The notes under the pieces are model-generated. The model saw only the letters and a program-made list of their open reading frames with translations, was not told where the DNA came from and searched no databases. The position numbers were made by a program, and so were the translations under genes. DNA of 64,000 nucleotides from Acidobacteriia bacterium UBA6623 (GTDB taxonomy: Bacteria; Acidobacteriota; Terriglobia; Bryobacterales; UBA6623), in assembly GCA_002433055.1 (NCBI GenBank), contig DJHJ01000025.1, forward strand, positions 38,949 through 102,948, in the 5' to 3' direction. Each line of letters starts with the position of its first letter. Position 1 is the stretch's first letter. Positions 9,351-18,262 of the stretch are shown here, one piece after another.

Positions 9351-10700
9351 TCAGGATTCCTCACTGATGGCCGGGAAAAATTTTGTCAGTAATGGTGGCG
9401 TGATTAAAGTTGTCACCATCACCATCACTATTACAGCCGAGAAAGTCTCGGAATCAAAAATAGGCTTTCCGGCACTTAAAGTAGCTACTCCTATGCCAGC
9501 AAAAATCAGGCCCACTTCACCACGAGGAATCATCCCTATGCCAACCACGATTCGGTTCACTCCTTTATCCAATACACCTAGCGAGCATATTTGTTTACCT
9601 AGAATTGCGGCGATGCAAAGGAAGCTAGCAAACTGCAACACCGGTATTGAAAAAAGAGATTCCAGGTTAACCCGAAGCCCTATTAATACGAAAAACACTG
9701 GAATCAAAACCGAACTGATGGGGCTCAATATGTCTTCAAGCTTCACTGAGTTCAGGTATCGGCCTGGTTTTCGGTAACCTTGGTAGTAAGTTTTGTCGAG
9801 CACCAGACCTGCTGCGAACGCGCCTACAATCGGAGCCAGCCCCACAACTTCTGACAGCCCGGATACAACGAAGCAATAGCAGAGCGTAAGGACGACGGGT
9901 ACCCCTCGTATCCGGAAGCGCGTTCCGAAATGCAAAACTTTGCCTGCTAAATATCGTCCTAGGAGTACAGCCACAAACAAAAACGCTATAGCTTTAGAGA
10001 AGATCAACAGGATCGGCTGTACGGTGACCGCAGGCACCGCCCCAACAGATGTAACTGATCCAGCGATACCAGTTACGACAGCGAGGACTATTAACCCGAG
10101 AACGTCGTCAAGGACTGCTGCGCCCAAAATGATGCGCGATTCTCGAGCGCTCATCCTGCCAAGATCTTTTAGTACACGAGCAGTGATGCCAACGCTTGTA
10201 GCTGTTAGTGTTGCACCAACGAACAAATGAACATACCAAGTCGATGCTGGTAGAAATATACTCGAAACCCAATAGCCGAGGAGCATAGGTGCCGTGATAC
10301 CTAATATTGCGACAAAGACAGCAGATTTACCGACGTCGAGCAATCCATTCAGATTGGACTCTAGCCCTACTTCGAAAAGCAACAGAATGACTCCCACTTC
10401 AGCAGCAAATGCAATGCCGGGATGAGTCTTTATGGCCTCTAGCCCGGTGTAGCCAAACAGGGTGAGGTTCCCCAGGATTATGCCGAAGAGCAATTCTCCG
10501 AGTACTGATGGTTGGCCCAATCGTTCGAAAAGTTCTCCACCGATTTTCGCTGCTAATAGCAACACAACAAGAGAGAAAAAGACGCCGGAAACGGTGATAT
10601 GAGTTGACGAACCATTTTCACCAGCAATAATAACCAAAGGGGTTGCTAGTGCTAAAAGCACCAACCAGCACCCCAGCGAAGGACGCTTTCTAGTCGTCAC
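9351..10700 (-). CDS. CPA2-type cation/proton antiporter (NapA/KefB-like)
   Basis: A 449-residue membrane protein of the monovalent cation:proton antiporter-2 family. A hydrophobic N-terminal helix (residues about 8-27) precedes the core. The core contains LGELLFGIILGN, LLLFEVGLESNL and GAAVLDDVLGLIVLA. The DD pair in that last segment is characteristic of electrogenic NapA-type exchangers, whereas KefB/C proteins have QD. No C-terminal RCK/TrkA_N domain is present, so regulation by NAD(H) or glutathione binding is not expected. It ends head-to-head against the CPA1 gene with no spacer. Having one CPA1 and one CPA2 exchanger side by side suggests complementary pH and sodium homeostasis (inference). 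Confidence 0.86.
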   Translation of the reverse strand: MTTRKRPSLGCWLVLLALATPLVIIAGENGSSTHITVSGVFFSLVVLLLAAKIGGELFERLGQPSVLGELLFGIILGNLTLFGYTGLEAIKTHPGIAFAAEVGVILLLFEVGLESNLNGLLDVGKSAVFVAILGITAPMLLGYWVSSIFLPASTWYVHLFVGATLTATSVGITARVLKDLGRMSARESRIILGAAVLDDVLGLIVLAVVTGIAGSVTSVGAVPAVTVQPILLIFSKAIAFLFVAVLLGRYLAGKVLHFGTRFRIRGVPVVLTLCYCFVVSGLSEVVGLAPIVGAFAAGLVLDKTYYQGYRKPGRYLNSVKLEDILSPISSVLIPVFFVLIGLRVNLESLFSIPVLQFASFLCIAAILGKQICSLGVLDKGVNRIVVGIGMIPRGEVGLIFAGIGVATLSAGKPIFDSETFSAVIVMVMVTTLITPPLLTKFFPAISEES

Positions 10701-11010
10701 TTTTACCTCTATTTATTAGGCGGATACTGCCAGGTATTCTGTTGTGCAAGAGCCTCTCCAAGAACTGAAAAGTCTGTTACTGTCCCAACCAAACTTTACT
10801 GTAACATTTAAGATGAGAACTGAAGACGTTAGCGTTCTATTTGATCACTTTTTTAAAATTAAGAGCGTGGTTGGTTCGTAAAGTGTATTTCACGAAAACA
10901 TGAGAATGACTTGTTGTGCCCAAGGCCTTGACCGTGCTGGGCTTGTCGGAAAACAATGACAGCAGGAGGGTATCCTGTTTCGACCTACTGCAAACGGTTT
11001 ACTAACAGTA
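10701..11010. other. Non-coding divergent intergenic region
   Basis: About 310 bases between the CPA2 antiporter start and the phoB operator region. I see no convincing ORF and no known RNA. There is an imperfect pair CTGTTAC (near 10770) and CTGTAAC (near 10799), and a short GCCCA/TGGGC inverted repeat near 10920-10945. Neither is strong enough to name. Promoters for both flanking genes should lie here. Confidence 0.5.
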
Positions 11011-11029
11011 CCTTAATTTTGCTTTAACG
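11011..11029 (+). promoter_or_regulatory. Candidate PhoB operator upstream of phoB
   Basis: Two half-sites, CTTAAT (11012-11017) and CTTTAAC (11022-11028), share a TTAA core repeated every 11 bp (11013 and 11024). This is the helical-turn spacing expected for tandem PhoB-family operators. It lies about 43 bp before the phoB start, suggesting autoregulation. Similar repeats precede pstS and the porin gene. Inferred from spacing and context only. Confidence 0.45.
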
Positions 11030-11071
11030 AAAAAAGTGACTGTACCGGTATAGACCAGGAGTTCCTAAACC

Positions 11072-11779
11072 GTGGAACCTGATATGAAGGATATAAAAAT
11101 TGTTGTTGTTGAGGATGAAGCGGACATTCGAGAAGTAATCGATCATAATCTCTCACGAGAGGGATACGTGGTTGATTCTGCCGCCGATGGAGAAAGCGGT
11201 CTGGAGTTGGTGAAAAAGAAATTGCCATCCTTGGTGCTCTTGGACCTGATGCTGCCCGGACTTGATGGATTAAGTGTGTGTCGTGAGCTCAAGGCAGACC
11301 CAGAAACACGCTCCATAGCGATTGTGATGGTAACAGCCAAAGGAGAAGAGAACGACATTTTGCTGGGACTTGAGATGGGCGCAGACGATTACGTTACGAA
11401 ACCATTTAGTCCGAGAGAATTAGTTGCGCGGATCCGGGCTGTGCTCAGACGTGGATCAATGAAGAGCCAGGCTGACCAAGATCGCATTGTTCGTGGCGAA
11501 ATATTGATTGACCTTACAAGACATGAAGTCCGGGTCGAAGGTGCACCGGTCGTCTTCACACCCACAGAGCTACGCCTATTTCACTTCCTGGCCTCCTATC
11601 CTGGAAGAGTATTTACACGCCACCACCTATTGAGCCGAGTCGTTGGTGAAGACTCCTATGTTGTGGACCGCAACATAGATGTGCGAATTCGTTCCATACG
11701 AAAGAAACTTGGCAAGTATCAAGACTTGGTAGAAACTATCCGTGGCGTCGGATATCGTTTCCAGGATGATGAAAGCTGA
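11072..11779 (+). CDS. phoB: Phosphate regulon response regulator PhoB
   Basis: A 235-residue OmpR/PhoB-class response regulator. The receiver domain (about residues 6-122) has the acidic pair E14-D15, phospho-acceptor D58 in VLLDLMLPG, and K110 in DDYVTKPFSP. The C-terminal winged-helix DNA-binding domain (about 135-232) has the typical TPTELRLFHFL and VDRNIDVRIRSIRKKLG segments. The GTG at 11072 is preferred because AGGAG lies 10 bp upstream; an in-frame ATG at 11084 has no suitable site. The gene is followed after 5 bp by its kinase and then by the pst genes, which makes the PhoB assignment firm. When phosphorylated it should activate pst and porin transcription under phosphate limitation. 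Confidence 0.93.
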   Translation: MEPDMKDIKIVVVEDEADIREVIDHNLSREGYVVDSAADGESGLELVKKKLPSLVLLDLMLPGLDGLSVCRELKADPETRSIAIVMVTAKGEENDILLGLEMGADDYVTKPFSPRELVARIRAVLRRGSMKSQADQDRIVRGEILIDLTRHEVRVEGAPVVFTPTELRLFHFLASYPGRVFTRHHLLSRVVGEDSYVVDRNIDVRIRSIRKKLGKYQDLVETIRGVGYRFQDDES

Positions 11780-11784
11780 AGTTT

Positions 11785-13584
11785 ATGTTGAAGTCCCGTT
11801 TTTTCTGGAAGTTGTCTGCGGGATATTTTGTACTTGTCTTAGCCGTTAGTCTCATTATCGGCCTTACGCTCCATACAGCTGTGGAGCGTGGTTCATATGA
11901 AGAACTCCGCAGGTCACTTAAGGCTCAGGCGATTCTTGTAAAACAAGCACTTAAATCTTCCGATATCACTGCGGAGTCTTTGGGCACTGTATTTCAAAAG
12001 TATGTTCGTGATCTTGACCCTAAACTTGGTGTGCATATCACCCTGATCCGGGCGGATGGGGTTGTTGTTGCGGATTCCGGTCACGATGTAGCTACGATGG
12101 GAAACTACTCTGACTATCCCGAAATTCTAGCTACTCACACTCATGAGTATGGCTTTGCGACTCGCCAAGGCAAAATCTCAAAAAACAGAACTATGTATCT
12201 TGCTCTCGCTGTAAGAGATAAAGGTCACCCTTTGGGATACATCCGGATCGGCCTACCTCTGGAACTCGTTGATCTGCAGCTCACTCGTTTTCAAACAGGC
12301 ATGATCAGAAGTATTGGGGTGTCCATTATTTTGGCGTTGCTTTTGGCCTTTGTGGTGACACGGCATTTTGTGAAACCACTAGTGTCAATGACGAGTGTCG
12401 CGGATTCTATATCACAGGGCAACTATGAAAGAAAAGTTTTAGCAACGAGAAAAGATGAGATTGGCCATCTTGCACATGCCCTTAACAAAGTTTCAGAAAG
12501 TTCTCGTGAACGGACTCATGCCATTGGTGCAGATCGAAAAAAGCTCGCAGCAATTTTGTCCGGAATGACGGAAGGCGTTATCGCAATCAGCAACGATGAG
12601 CGAGTGGTGCACCTGAATGATGCTGCGGGTAGATTGTTAGGGGCAACCCCGGGTGAAAGTGTGGATAAGCCTATATGGCAAGTAACTCGACTTAGAGAAG
12701 TTTCAGAAATACTTGGTGATGTCCTGCGAGATGGTGCTGAGCTTCAAAGGAATCTCCAAATTGCAACCGCAGCAAGTGATCAATTTATAGAAATGCACGC
12801 TTCGCCACTGCACGACGGAGAAGGGGTTCTAGTGGGAGCAGTAGCAGTTCTGCACGACCTGAGTGAACTTCATCGCTTAGACATGGTCCGGCGAGAATTT
12901 GTGGCTAATGCGTCCCATGAACTCAAGACACCTATCACAGCAATTCGAGGCCTGGTGGAAACCCTAATTGATGACAGCACACTGACTGCTTCAACTCGCG
13001 AACGCTTTTTGGGCAAGATCAAAGACCAGTCGATGCGCCTTTCGTCTATTGTGGTTGACCTTCTAGCTCTATCTCGATTGGAATCCAGAGGCAGCAACAA
13101 GGAGGAGACCTCCTTCGATCTAAGAGATGTTGTTCAAGCTATAGCAAATAATTTTGTGCCTCTTGGTGAGGAGAAGGGTATCGTTGTTAACACCGAATTG
13201 AATAGCCAATCCATTGAGATCACAGCAGACAAAAATGCGATTGGACAAGCAGTGAGTAACCTACTTGACAATGCCCTTAAGTACACACCAAGGGGTGGGC
13301 GGATTACCGCGCGACTCTCAGTTCAAGATGGTGAAGTAGTTGTTGAGGTTGAAGATACTGGGATTGGCGTCGAACCTCAAGATAGGGACAGAATATTCGA
13401 GCGTTTTTATCGTGTTGACAAAGCTCGCTCGAGGGAGCTTGGTGGTACAGGCCTTGGTCTGGCAATTGTGAAGCACATCGCCTTTGTCCATGGTGGGCGT
13501 GTGGCGGTCGATAGCACCCCCGGAGCAGGCAGTACGTTCAGTATTTTTCTCCCTTTAGCTAGAACTAGTAATCGATCTAACTGA
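11785..13584 (+). CDS. phoR: Phosphate regulon sensor histidine kinase PhoR
   Basis: A 599-residue membrane sensor kinase. One transmembrane helix at about residues 10-30, an extracytoplasmic sensor domain of about 140 residues, and a second helix at about 173-195 are followed by HAMP (to about 250), PAS (about 255-360) and HisKA with phospho-acceptor H378 in ASHELKTP. The HATPase domain contains NLLDNALKYTP, DTGIGV and GGTGLGLAIV. The large periplasmic loop differs from E. coli PhoR, which has almost none, and resembles PhoR/WalK-type kinases in other phyla. It lies 5 bp after phoB and should be co-translated with it. Linkage to pst and phoU supports the phosphate role, with PhoU expected to mediate signalling from the transporter. 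Confidence 0.92.
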   Translation: MLKSRFFWKLSAGYFVLVLAVSLIIGLTLHTAVERGSYEELRRSLKAQAILVKQALKSSDITAESLGTVFQKYVRDLDPKLGVHITLIRADGVVVADSGHDVATMGNYSDYPEILATHTHEYGFATRQGKISKNRTMYLALAVRDKGHPLGYIRIGLPLELVDLQLTRFQTGMIRSIGVSIILALLLAFVVTRHFVKPLVSMTSVADSISQGNYERKVLATRKDEIGHLAHALNKVSESSRERTHAIGADRKKLAAILSGMTEGVIAISNDERVVHLNDAAGRLLGATPGESVDKPIWQVTRLREVSEILGDVLRDGAELQRNLQIATAASDQFIEMHASPLHDGEGVLVGAVAVLHDLSELHRLDMVRREFVANASHELKTPITAIRGLVETLIDDSTLTASTRERFLGKIKDQSMRLSSIVVDLLALSRLESRGSNKEETSFDLRDVVQAIANNFVPLGEEKGIVVNTELNSQSIEITADKNAIGQAVSNLLDNALKYTPRGGRITARLSVQDGEVVVEVEDTGIGVEPQDRDRIFERFYRVDKARSRELGGTGLGLAIVKHIAFVHGGRVAVDSTPGAGSTFSIFLPLARTSNRSN

Positions 13585-13670
13585 TATGGGCAACTTGATT
13601 CTCCGTAAACTACAGATTCTCTTGGGCATGGATTTTTTAGAGCACCCCAGACTTCCTAGCTGGAAGTATA

Positions 13671-13704
13671 AATTTAACCGGAATTTTATGGTTTCTTTAC
13701 GTAA
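13671..13704 (+). promoter_or_regulatory. Candidate PhoB operator and promoter upstream of pstS
   Basis: TTTA half-sites occur at 13673, 13685 and 13696 (steps of 12 and 11 bp). They are followed by a good -10 hexamer TAGAAT at 13706-13711, which would give a leader of roughly 40 nt to pstS. The same 12/11-bp pattern occurs upstream of the porin gene, and 16 of 19 bases match in the downstream part (13685-13703 versus 18203-18221). A PhoB operator commonly replaces the -35 element at such promoters. Confidence 0.5.
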
Positions 13705-13755
13705 TTAGAATCAGGTTGAAACCACACTGGAAACAGGAAAGGGTGCTTTGGAGAT

Positions 13756-14757
13756 ATGACAAGCATATTGGCCGAAAAAAAGGGCTGCGCGATTATGGTG
13801 GTGGCGACTCTCGGCCTTGCCTGCGGGCCACAGAATGTAGAGAACGGTGGTTTAAATGGCACAGTTCACGCAGATGGGTCTAGCACCGTCTTTCCAATTA
13901 CCGAAGCCGTTGCCGAGGAATTTCAGGGAGAGCATCCGGGAGTACGCGTTACGGTAGGCATCTCGGGCACTGGTGGCGGATTTAAAAAGTTTACTGTCGG
14001 AGAGACTGACATCAATGCTGCTTCGAGGACCATTAAGCCGTCTGAGATAGCTCTGGCGACAGGAAAAGGAATTGATTTTATTGAACTACCTGTCGCATTC
14101 GACGGTATTTCTGTTCTGGTCAACACCAAAAATGACTTTGTCCATACGATGACCGTTGCAGAGCTCAATAAAATCTGGCAACCCGAAAGTACAGTGAAAA
14201 AATGGAGTGATGTTCGTCGTGAGTGGCCAAGCAAGCCGATCAATCTCTATGGACCAGGGACTGACTCAGGCACCTTTGACTACTTCACAAAAGCTATCAA
14301 CGGAGAAGAGCGGGCCTCCAGGGCAGACTTTACAGCCAGCGAGGACGATAACGTTTTAGTCCAGGGCATAGCGGGTGATGAGAATGCAATGGGTTATATC
14401 GGATATGCTTACTACGCAGAGAATAAATCGATTCTTAAAGTGGTGCCAATAGAAACGGAAACGGGCCCTATTTCTCCGTCAGTGGCAACAATCAACAATG
14501 GGACGTATCGGCCACTATCGCGTCCAGTCTTCATCTATGTGACTACGAAAGCAGCGGACCGACCAGAAGTCGATGTCTTCGTGAAATACTATATAGAGAA
14601 TGCGGCGTCATTGGTCACAGAGGTAGGATATGTACCTCTTCCCGAGGAGGTCTACCAACTAGCCTCGGAGCGCTTTGAAAATAGAACACCGGGATCTATC
14701 TTCCTGGGTAAAAAGACAGCAGGGGTTGATCTCGTGGATATTTTGGGTTCGCCATAG
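13756..14757 (+). CDS. pstS: Phosphate ABC transporter substrate-binding protein PstS
   Basis: A 333-residue periplasmic phosphate-binding protein. The N-terminal hydrophobic stretch ends in LGLAC (C23), a slightly imperfect lipobox, so it is probably a lipoprotein anchored in the membrane. Phosphate-binding segments are recognisable: ADGSSTVFP near the start, SGTGGGFKKF, ASRTIKP, and GPGTDSGTFDYF. It is the first gene of pstSCAB-phoU, preceded by a candidate PhoB operator and a -10 box. It delivers phosphate to the PstCA channel. Confidence 0.93.
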   Translation: MTSILAEKKGCAIMVVATLGLACGPQNVENGGLNGTVHADGSSTVFPITEAVAEEFQGEHPGVRVTVGISGTGGGFKKFTVGETDINAASRTIKPSEIALATGKGIDFIELPVAFDGISVLVNTKNDFVHTMTVAELNKIWQPESTVKKWSDVRREWPSKPINLYGPGTDSGTFDYFTKAINGEERASRADFTASEDDNVLVQGIAGDENAMGYIGYAYYAENKSILKVVPIETETGPISPSVATINNGTYRPLSRPVFIYVTTKAADRPEVDVFVKYYIENAASLVTEVGYVPLPEEVYQLASERFENRTPGSIFLGKKTAGVDLVDILGSP

Positions 14758-14767
14758 TGGTTACGTC

Positions 14768-15697
14768 ATGACAAATGGATCGCCGGAGAATACGGCGAGT
14801 CTTCTCGTAGGCAAGGTCCGATTTCACTGGAAAGAAGAAGTCATACGGATTGCCCTGTTCTTATGCGCGATACTGTCGGTGGCAACAACGCTATCGATTG
14901 TGGTTGTGCTTGCCACCGAGGCTTTTACTTTCTTTGAAAATGTCTCACTCGGCGAGTTTTTACTAGGAGGAAGATGGACTCCTCTGTTAGTTCCGAGATC
15001 GTTTGGTGTTCTGCCATTGGTCTGTGGAACCCTGCTTATTGTGGCGGGTGCAGCTTTGATTGCTCTTCCAGTTGGGTTAGCCACCGCGGTTTACCTGGGA
15101 GAATACGCACCAGATCGGGTCCGAAGTATCGTCAAACCTGTTCTAGAAGTCCTAGCAGGCATACCGACAGTAGTCTACGGCTATTTTGCTCTCACATTTG
15201 TCACGCCACTGATAAGGTCGATATTCCCAAGCACTCAGATCTTCAATGCGGCGAGTGCATCGATCGTCGTTAGTATCATGGTGCTTCCGATGGTTGCATC
15301 GCTTTGTGACGACTCACTGCGAGCAGTTCCCTTGTCACTTCGACAGGGTGCCTATGCTTTAGGGGCAACGTCTTTCGAAGTCACAACACGGGTCGTCGTC
15401 CCCGCCTCTCTCTCGGGTGTTGTTGCTTCGTTTGTGTTGGCTTTGTCACGTGCTATCGGTGAGACGATGGCTGTCACACTGGCCGCGGGAGCTACGCCAC
15501 GAATGACCATTAACCCACTTGAAAGCATACAAACAATGACGGCATATATCGTTCAAGTTAGTCTTGGTGATACTCCCGCAGGGAGCGTGGAGTACCAAAC
15601 AATCTTTGCTGTCGCGGCATTGCTTTTCACAATCACTCTGATGATGAATGTAATTGCGCACCGCGTCCTCCGCAGATTTCGAGAGGTGTACGAATGA
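14768..15697 (+). CDS. pstC: Phosphate ABC transporter permease PstC
   Basis: A 309-residue inner-membrane permease of the Pst transporter with about six transmembrane helices. An in-frame upstream ATG at 14675 would overlap pstS by more than 80 bp; the ATG at 14768, 10 bp after the pstS stop, fits the family length and gives a normal cytoplasmic N-terminus. The ABC permease EAA-type loop is visible in GAYALGATSFEVTTRVVVPA, followed by LSRAIGETMAVTLAAG. The stop overlaps the pstA start (ATGA), indicating translational coupling of the two permease subunits. Confidence 0.92.
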   Translation: MTNGSPENTASLLVGKVRFHWKEEVIRIALFLCAILSVATTLSIVVVLATEAFTFFENVSLGEFLLGGRWTPLLVPRSFGVLPLVCGTLLIVAGAALIALPVGLATAVYLGEYAPDRVRSIVKPVLEVLAGIPTVVYGYFALTFVTPLIRSIFPSTQIFNAASASIVVSIMVLPMVASLCDDSLRAVPLSLRQGAYALGATSFEVTTRVVVPASLSGVVASFVLALSRAIGETMAVTLAAGATPRMTINPLESIQTMTAYIVQVSLGDTPAGSVEYQTIFAVAALLFTITLMMNVIAHRVLRRFREVYE

Positions 15698-16554
15698 CAC
15701 CAGGAAACGCACTGCGGCGTCATGCCATTGCAAAAGCATTTCATTTTCTTTGTGCAACGGTGACCTGGGCGGGTGTAGCTTTACTGGGAGTGCTCCTTTT
15801 CCATGTTTCCTACTCAGGCTTTATGTGGTTAGATGGACAATTTCTGTCGAGTTTCCCTTCTCGTTTTCCAGAAAAAGCGGGACTTAATTCGGCGCTTTGG
15901 GGAACTCTTTGGTTAATCACACTCACGGTTGCTTTTTCAGTTCCTATTGGGGTCGCTGCCGCTATTTATTTAGAAGAATATGGAGGCAAGGGCAAACTCA
16001 GCCGCCTCATTGAGGTCAACATTGCCAACCTTGCTGGCGTACCGTCGATTGTGTATGGCATCTTGGGACTGGTTGTGTTTGTTAGATTTTTTGGATTCGG
16101 CCGAAGTGTTCTAGCAGGTAGTCTAACAATGAGTTTGCTGATTCTACCAGTTATCATCATTGCTTCACGTGAGTCCGTTCGCGCTGTGCCTGGTTCCATC
16201 AGGCAAGCCGCTTTTGCACTTGGAGCGACTCGATGGCAAGTGGTAAGATCTCACGTCCTACCGTCAGCGTTACCGGGAATTTTGACCGGCGTCATCCTAG
16301 CAATGTCACGTGCAATTGGTGAAACTGCTCCACTCATCATGATTGGAGCCTTAACATACATCGCGTTTGTTCCTAATGGCCCCATGGATGCGTTCACAGC
16401 TCTTCCAATTCAGATCTTCAACTGGGCCTCACGACCTCAACAGGAGTTTCATCAGCTTGCGGCTGCCGGTATTATTGTTCTGTTGGCCGTGTTGTTGCTC
16501 ATGAATGCCGTTGCTGTTTTTATCCGTTACCGAACGGAAGAGGGTAACAAGTAG
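15694..16554 (+). CDS. pstA: Phosphate ABC transporter permease PstA
   Basis: A 286-residue permease with about six transmembrane segments and partner of PstC. The coupling loop that contacts the ATPase is AAFALGATRWQVVRSHVLP, followed by MSRAIGETAPLIMIGAL, typical of PstA. The AAIYLEEYGG segment after the second helix is also a family marker. It starts in an ATGA overlap with pstC and stops 2 bp before pstB. Confidence 0.92.
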   Translation: MTPGNALRRHAIAKAFHFLCATVTWAGVALLGVLLFHVSYSGFMWLDGQFLSSFPSRFPEKAGLNSALWGTLWLITLTVAFSVPIGVAAAIYLEEYGGKGKLSRLIEVNIANLAGVPSIVYGILGLVVFVRFFGFGRSVLAGSLTMSLLILPVIIIASRESVRAVPGSIRQAAFALGATRWQVVRSHVLPSALPGILTGVILAMSRAIGETAPLIMIGALTYIAFVPNGPMDAFTALPIQIFNWASRPQQEFHQLAAAGIIVLLAVLLLMNAVAVFIRYRTEEGNK

Positions 16555-16556
16555 TC

Positions 16557-17348
16557 ATGGAATATACGCCCAATGCTGACCAGGAAATCTCAGAAAACGA
16601 GCAGCCAATATTGCAATTAGAAGACGTTACCATCCGATACGGCGATGTTCCTGCTGTCCAAAACGTCTCACTAGCTATTGCTAGACAGCAGATCACCTCA
16701 ATCATCGGTCCTTCAGGCTGTGGGAAAAGCACTTTACTTCGGGCTCTCAACCGCATGAACGATTTTATTCCTGAGGCAAATATAACTGGTCGTATTCTTT
16801 ACATGGGCGCCGAACTTTACTCTGAAGAGACTGATCCGGTAGATGTGCGTCGAAAGATTGGGATGGTATTCCAAAAACCCAATCCATTCCCGAAGTCTAT
16901 TTTTTCGAATGTTGCGTGGGGACCTTCAATCAACGGCTACCGGGAAGGAATAGAGGACCGTGTTGAAAAATCACTGAGGCGAGCAGCACTTTGGGAAGAA
17001 GTGGCAGACCGTCTACACGATTCGGCAAGTAGTTTGTCTGGTGGACAACAACAAAGACTGTGCATTGCACGAGCACTTGCCATGGAACCAGAAGTGATTT
17101 TGATGGATGAGCCGTGTTCAGCTCTTGATCCTGTATCGACAGCTCGTATCGAGGATCTGATGTTCGAATTGAAGAAACGCTACACGATAGTGATAGTCAC
17201 CCATAACATGCAACAGGCCGCACGGGTGTCAGATTATACAGCTTTTCTAGAGAGCGGAAAGCTGGTAGAGTTTGGCGAGACCGACCAAGTATTTACACGA
17301 CCACGTCACAATAGAACCGAGGAGTACGTTACTGGTAGGTTTGGCTAG
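16557..17348 (+). CDS. pstB: Phosphate ABC transporter ATP-binding protein PstB
   Basis: A 263-residue ABC ATPase that powers phosphate import. Walker A is GPSGCGKST (residues 51-59), the Q-loop region is VFQKPNPFPKSIF (a PstB hallmark), the signature is LSGGQQQR, and Walker B is VILMDEPCSALDP, followed by the H-loop VTHNM. The length matches the family. It sits between pstA and phoU with gaps of 2 and 12 bp. Confidence 0.95.
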   Translation: MEYTPNADQEISENEQPILQLEDVTIRYGDVPAVQNVSLAIARQQITSIIGPSGCGKSTLLRALNRMNDFIPEANITGRILYMGAELYSEETDPVDVRRKIGMVFQKPNPFPKSIFSNVAWGPSINGYREGIEDRVEKSLRRAALWEEVADRLHDSASSLSGGQQQRLCIARALAMEPEVILMDEPCSALDPVSTARIEDLMFELKKRYTIVIVTHNMQQAARVSDYTAFLESGKLVEFGETDQVFTRPRHNRTEEYVTGRFG

Positions 17349-17360
17349 AAGGGGTTGTTT

Positions 17361-18050
17361 ATGTCTAAACATTTGTTGCAAGATCTTGATTTTCTGCAAA
17401 AGGAGATCATGAATATTGCTTCGATGGCCGAACAAGCCACAAGCAAAGCGCTCCTTGCACTTCTCAACCGACGAGTGGAGCTGGCTAAAGAAGTAATTGA
17501 CGAAGATGAGACCATCGACCGAAAAGAAGTTCAGATTGAAGAAGAATGTCTCAAGGTCCTAGCACTACATCAACCAGTAGCAACCGATCTCCGATTCATC
17601 ATTGCAGTTATCAAAGTAAATAACGACCTAGAGAGAATAGGAGATCTGGCCGTGAACATCGCCGAACGGGCAACTTACCTTGCACGTCACGACCCACTAC
17701 AGATCTCCCTGGATTTCCCTGAAATGGCTGATGCGGTCAGCACGATGCTACATCGCAGCTTAGATGCACTAGCCAAAGCCGACATTGTGTTGGCAAGGGA
17801 AGTGTTGGCTATGGATGATGCTGTTGATGCTGCCAACAGGACGACATTTGTCCGACTACAAGAATTGATGTACAAAAATCCTGAATCTATCAAACGGGCT
17901 GTGCATCTTATGTCGGTTTCAAGGCATCTTGAACGGATTGGCGACTTGGCTACAAACATCGCAGAGGAAGTGGTCTACATGGTAGAAGGCGAAATTATTC
18001 GCCACGCTGATTCATTTCACCACGCTGAAGATTATGGCGATGGAGAGTAG
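17361..18050 (+). CDS. phoU: Phosphate transport regulator PhoU
   Basis: A 229-residue all-helical protein made of two PhoU repeats. Each repeat has the acidic metal-binding pattern: VNNDLERIGDLAVNIAER in the first half and VSRHLERIGDLATNIAEE in the second. PhoU binds the Pst transporter and PhoR and keeps the regulon off when phosphate is sufficient. The ATG at 17361 is preferred over an in-frame TTG at 17355 because a GAAGGGG ribosome site sits 6 bp upstream of the ATG. It is the last gene of the pst cluster before a 210-bp gap. Confidence 0.94.
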   Translation: MSKHLLQDLDFLQKEIMNIASMAEQATSKALLALLNRRVELAKEVIDEDETIDRKEVQIEEECLKVLALHQPVATDLRFIIAVIKVNNDLERIGDLAVNIAERATYLARHDPLQISLDFPEMADAVSTMLHRSLDALAKADIVLAREVLAMDDAVDAANRTTFVRLQELMYKNPESIKRAVHLMSVSRHLERIGDLATNIAEEVVYMVEGEIIRHADSFHHAEDYGDGE

Positions 18051-18188
18051 TACTTGAATTAGGTGCAGACGTAAAGCCAAAATTAGCTCATCACCGCGTC
18101 GAGCCTAATCCTAACCAAGCTCTACAAAGATTTCACAGTCGATCCCATCCTAACTTCGTTATTTCGAGTGCGACAAAAATATTAAGAG

Positions 18189-18222
18189 CCTTTAATTAAA
18201 TCTTTATTGTTTTTTTACTTAC
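18189..18222 (+). promoter_or_regulatory. Candidate PhoB operator upstream of the porin gene
   Basis: TTTA half-sites at 18191, 18203 and 18214 (steps of 12 and 11 bp) reproduce the arrangement in front of pstS. 22 of 34 aligned positions match that site, with 16 of 19 in the downstream part. This makes the porin a probable PhoB target. Footprinting or a genome-wide motif scan would decide it. Confidence 0.5.
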
Positions 18223-18262
18223 CTGAAGCATTCTATGGTTGTGGATCATATCAAAGGCATTT

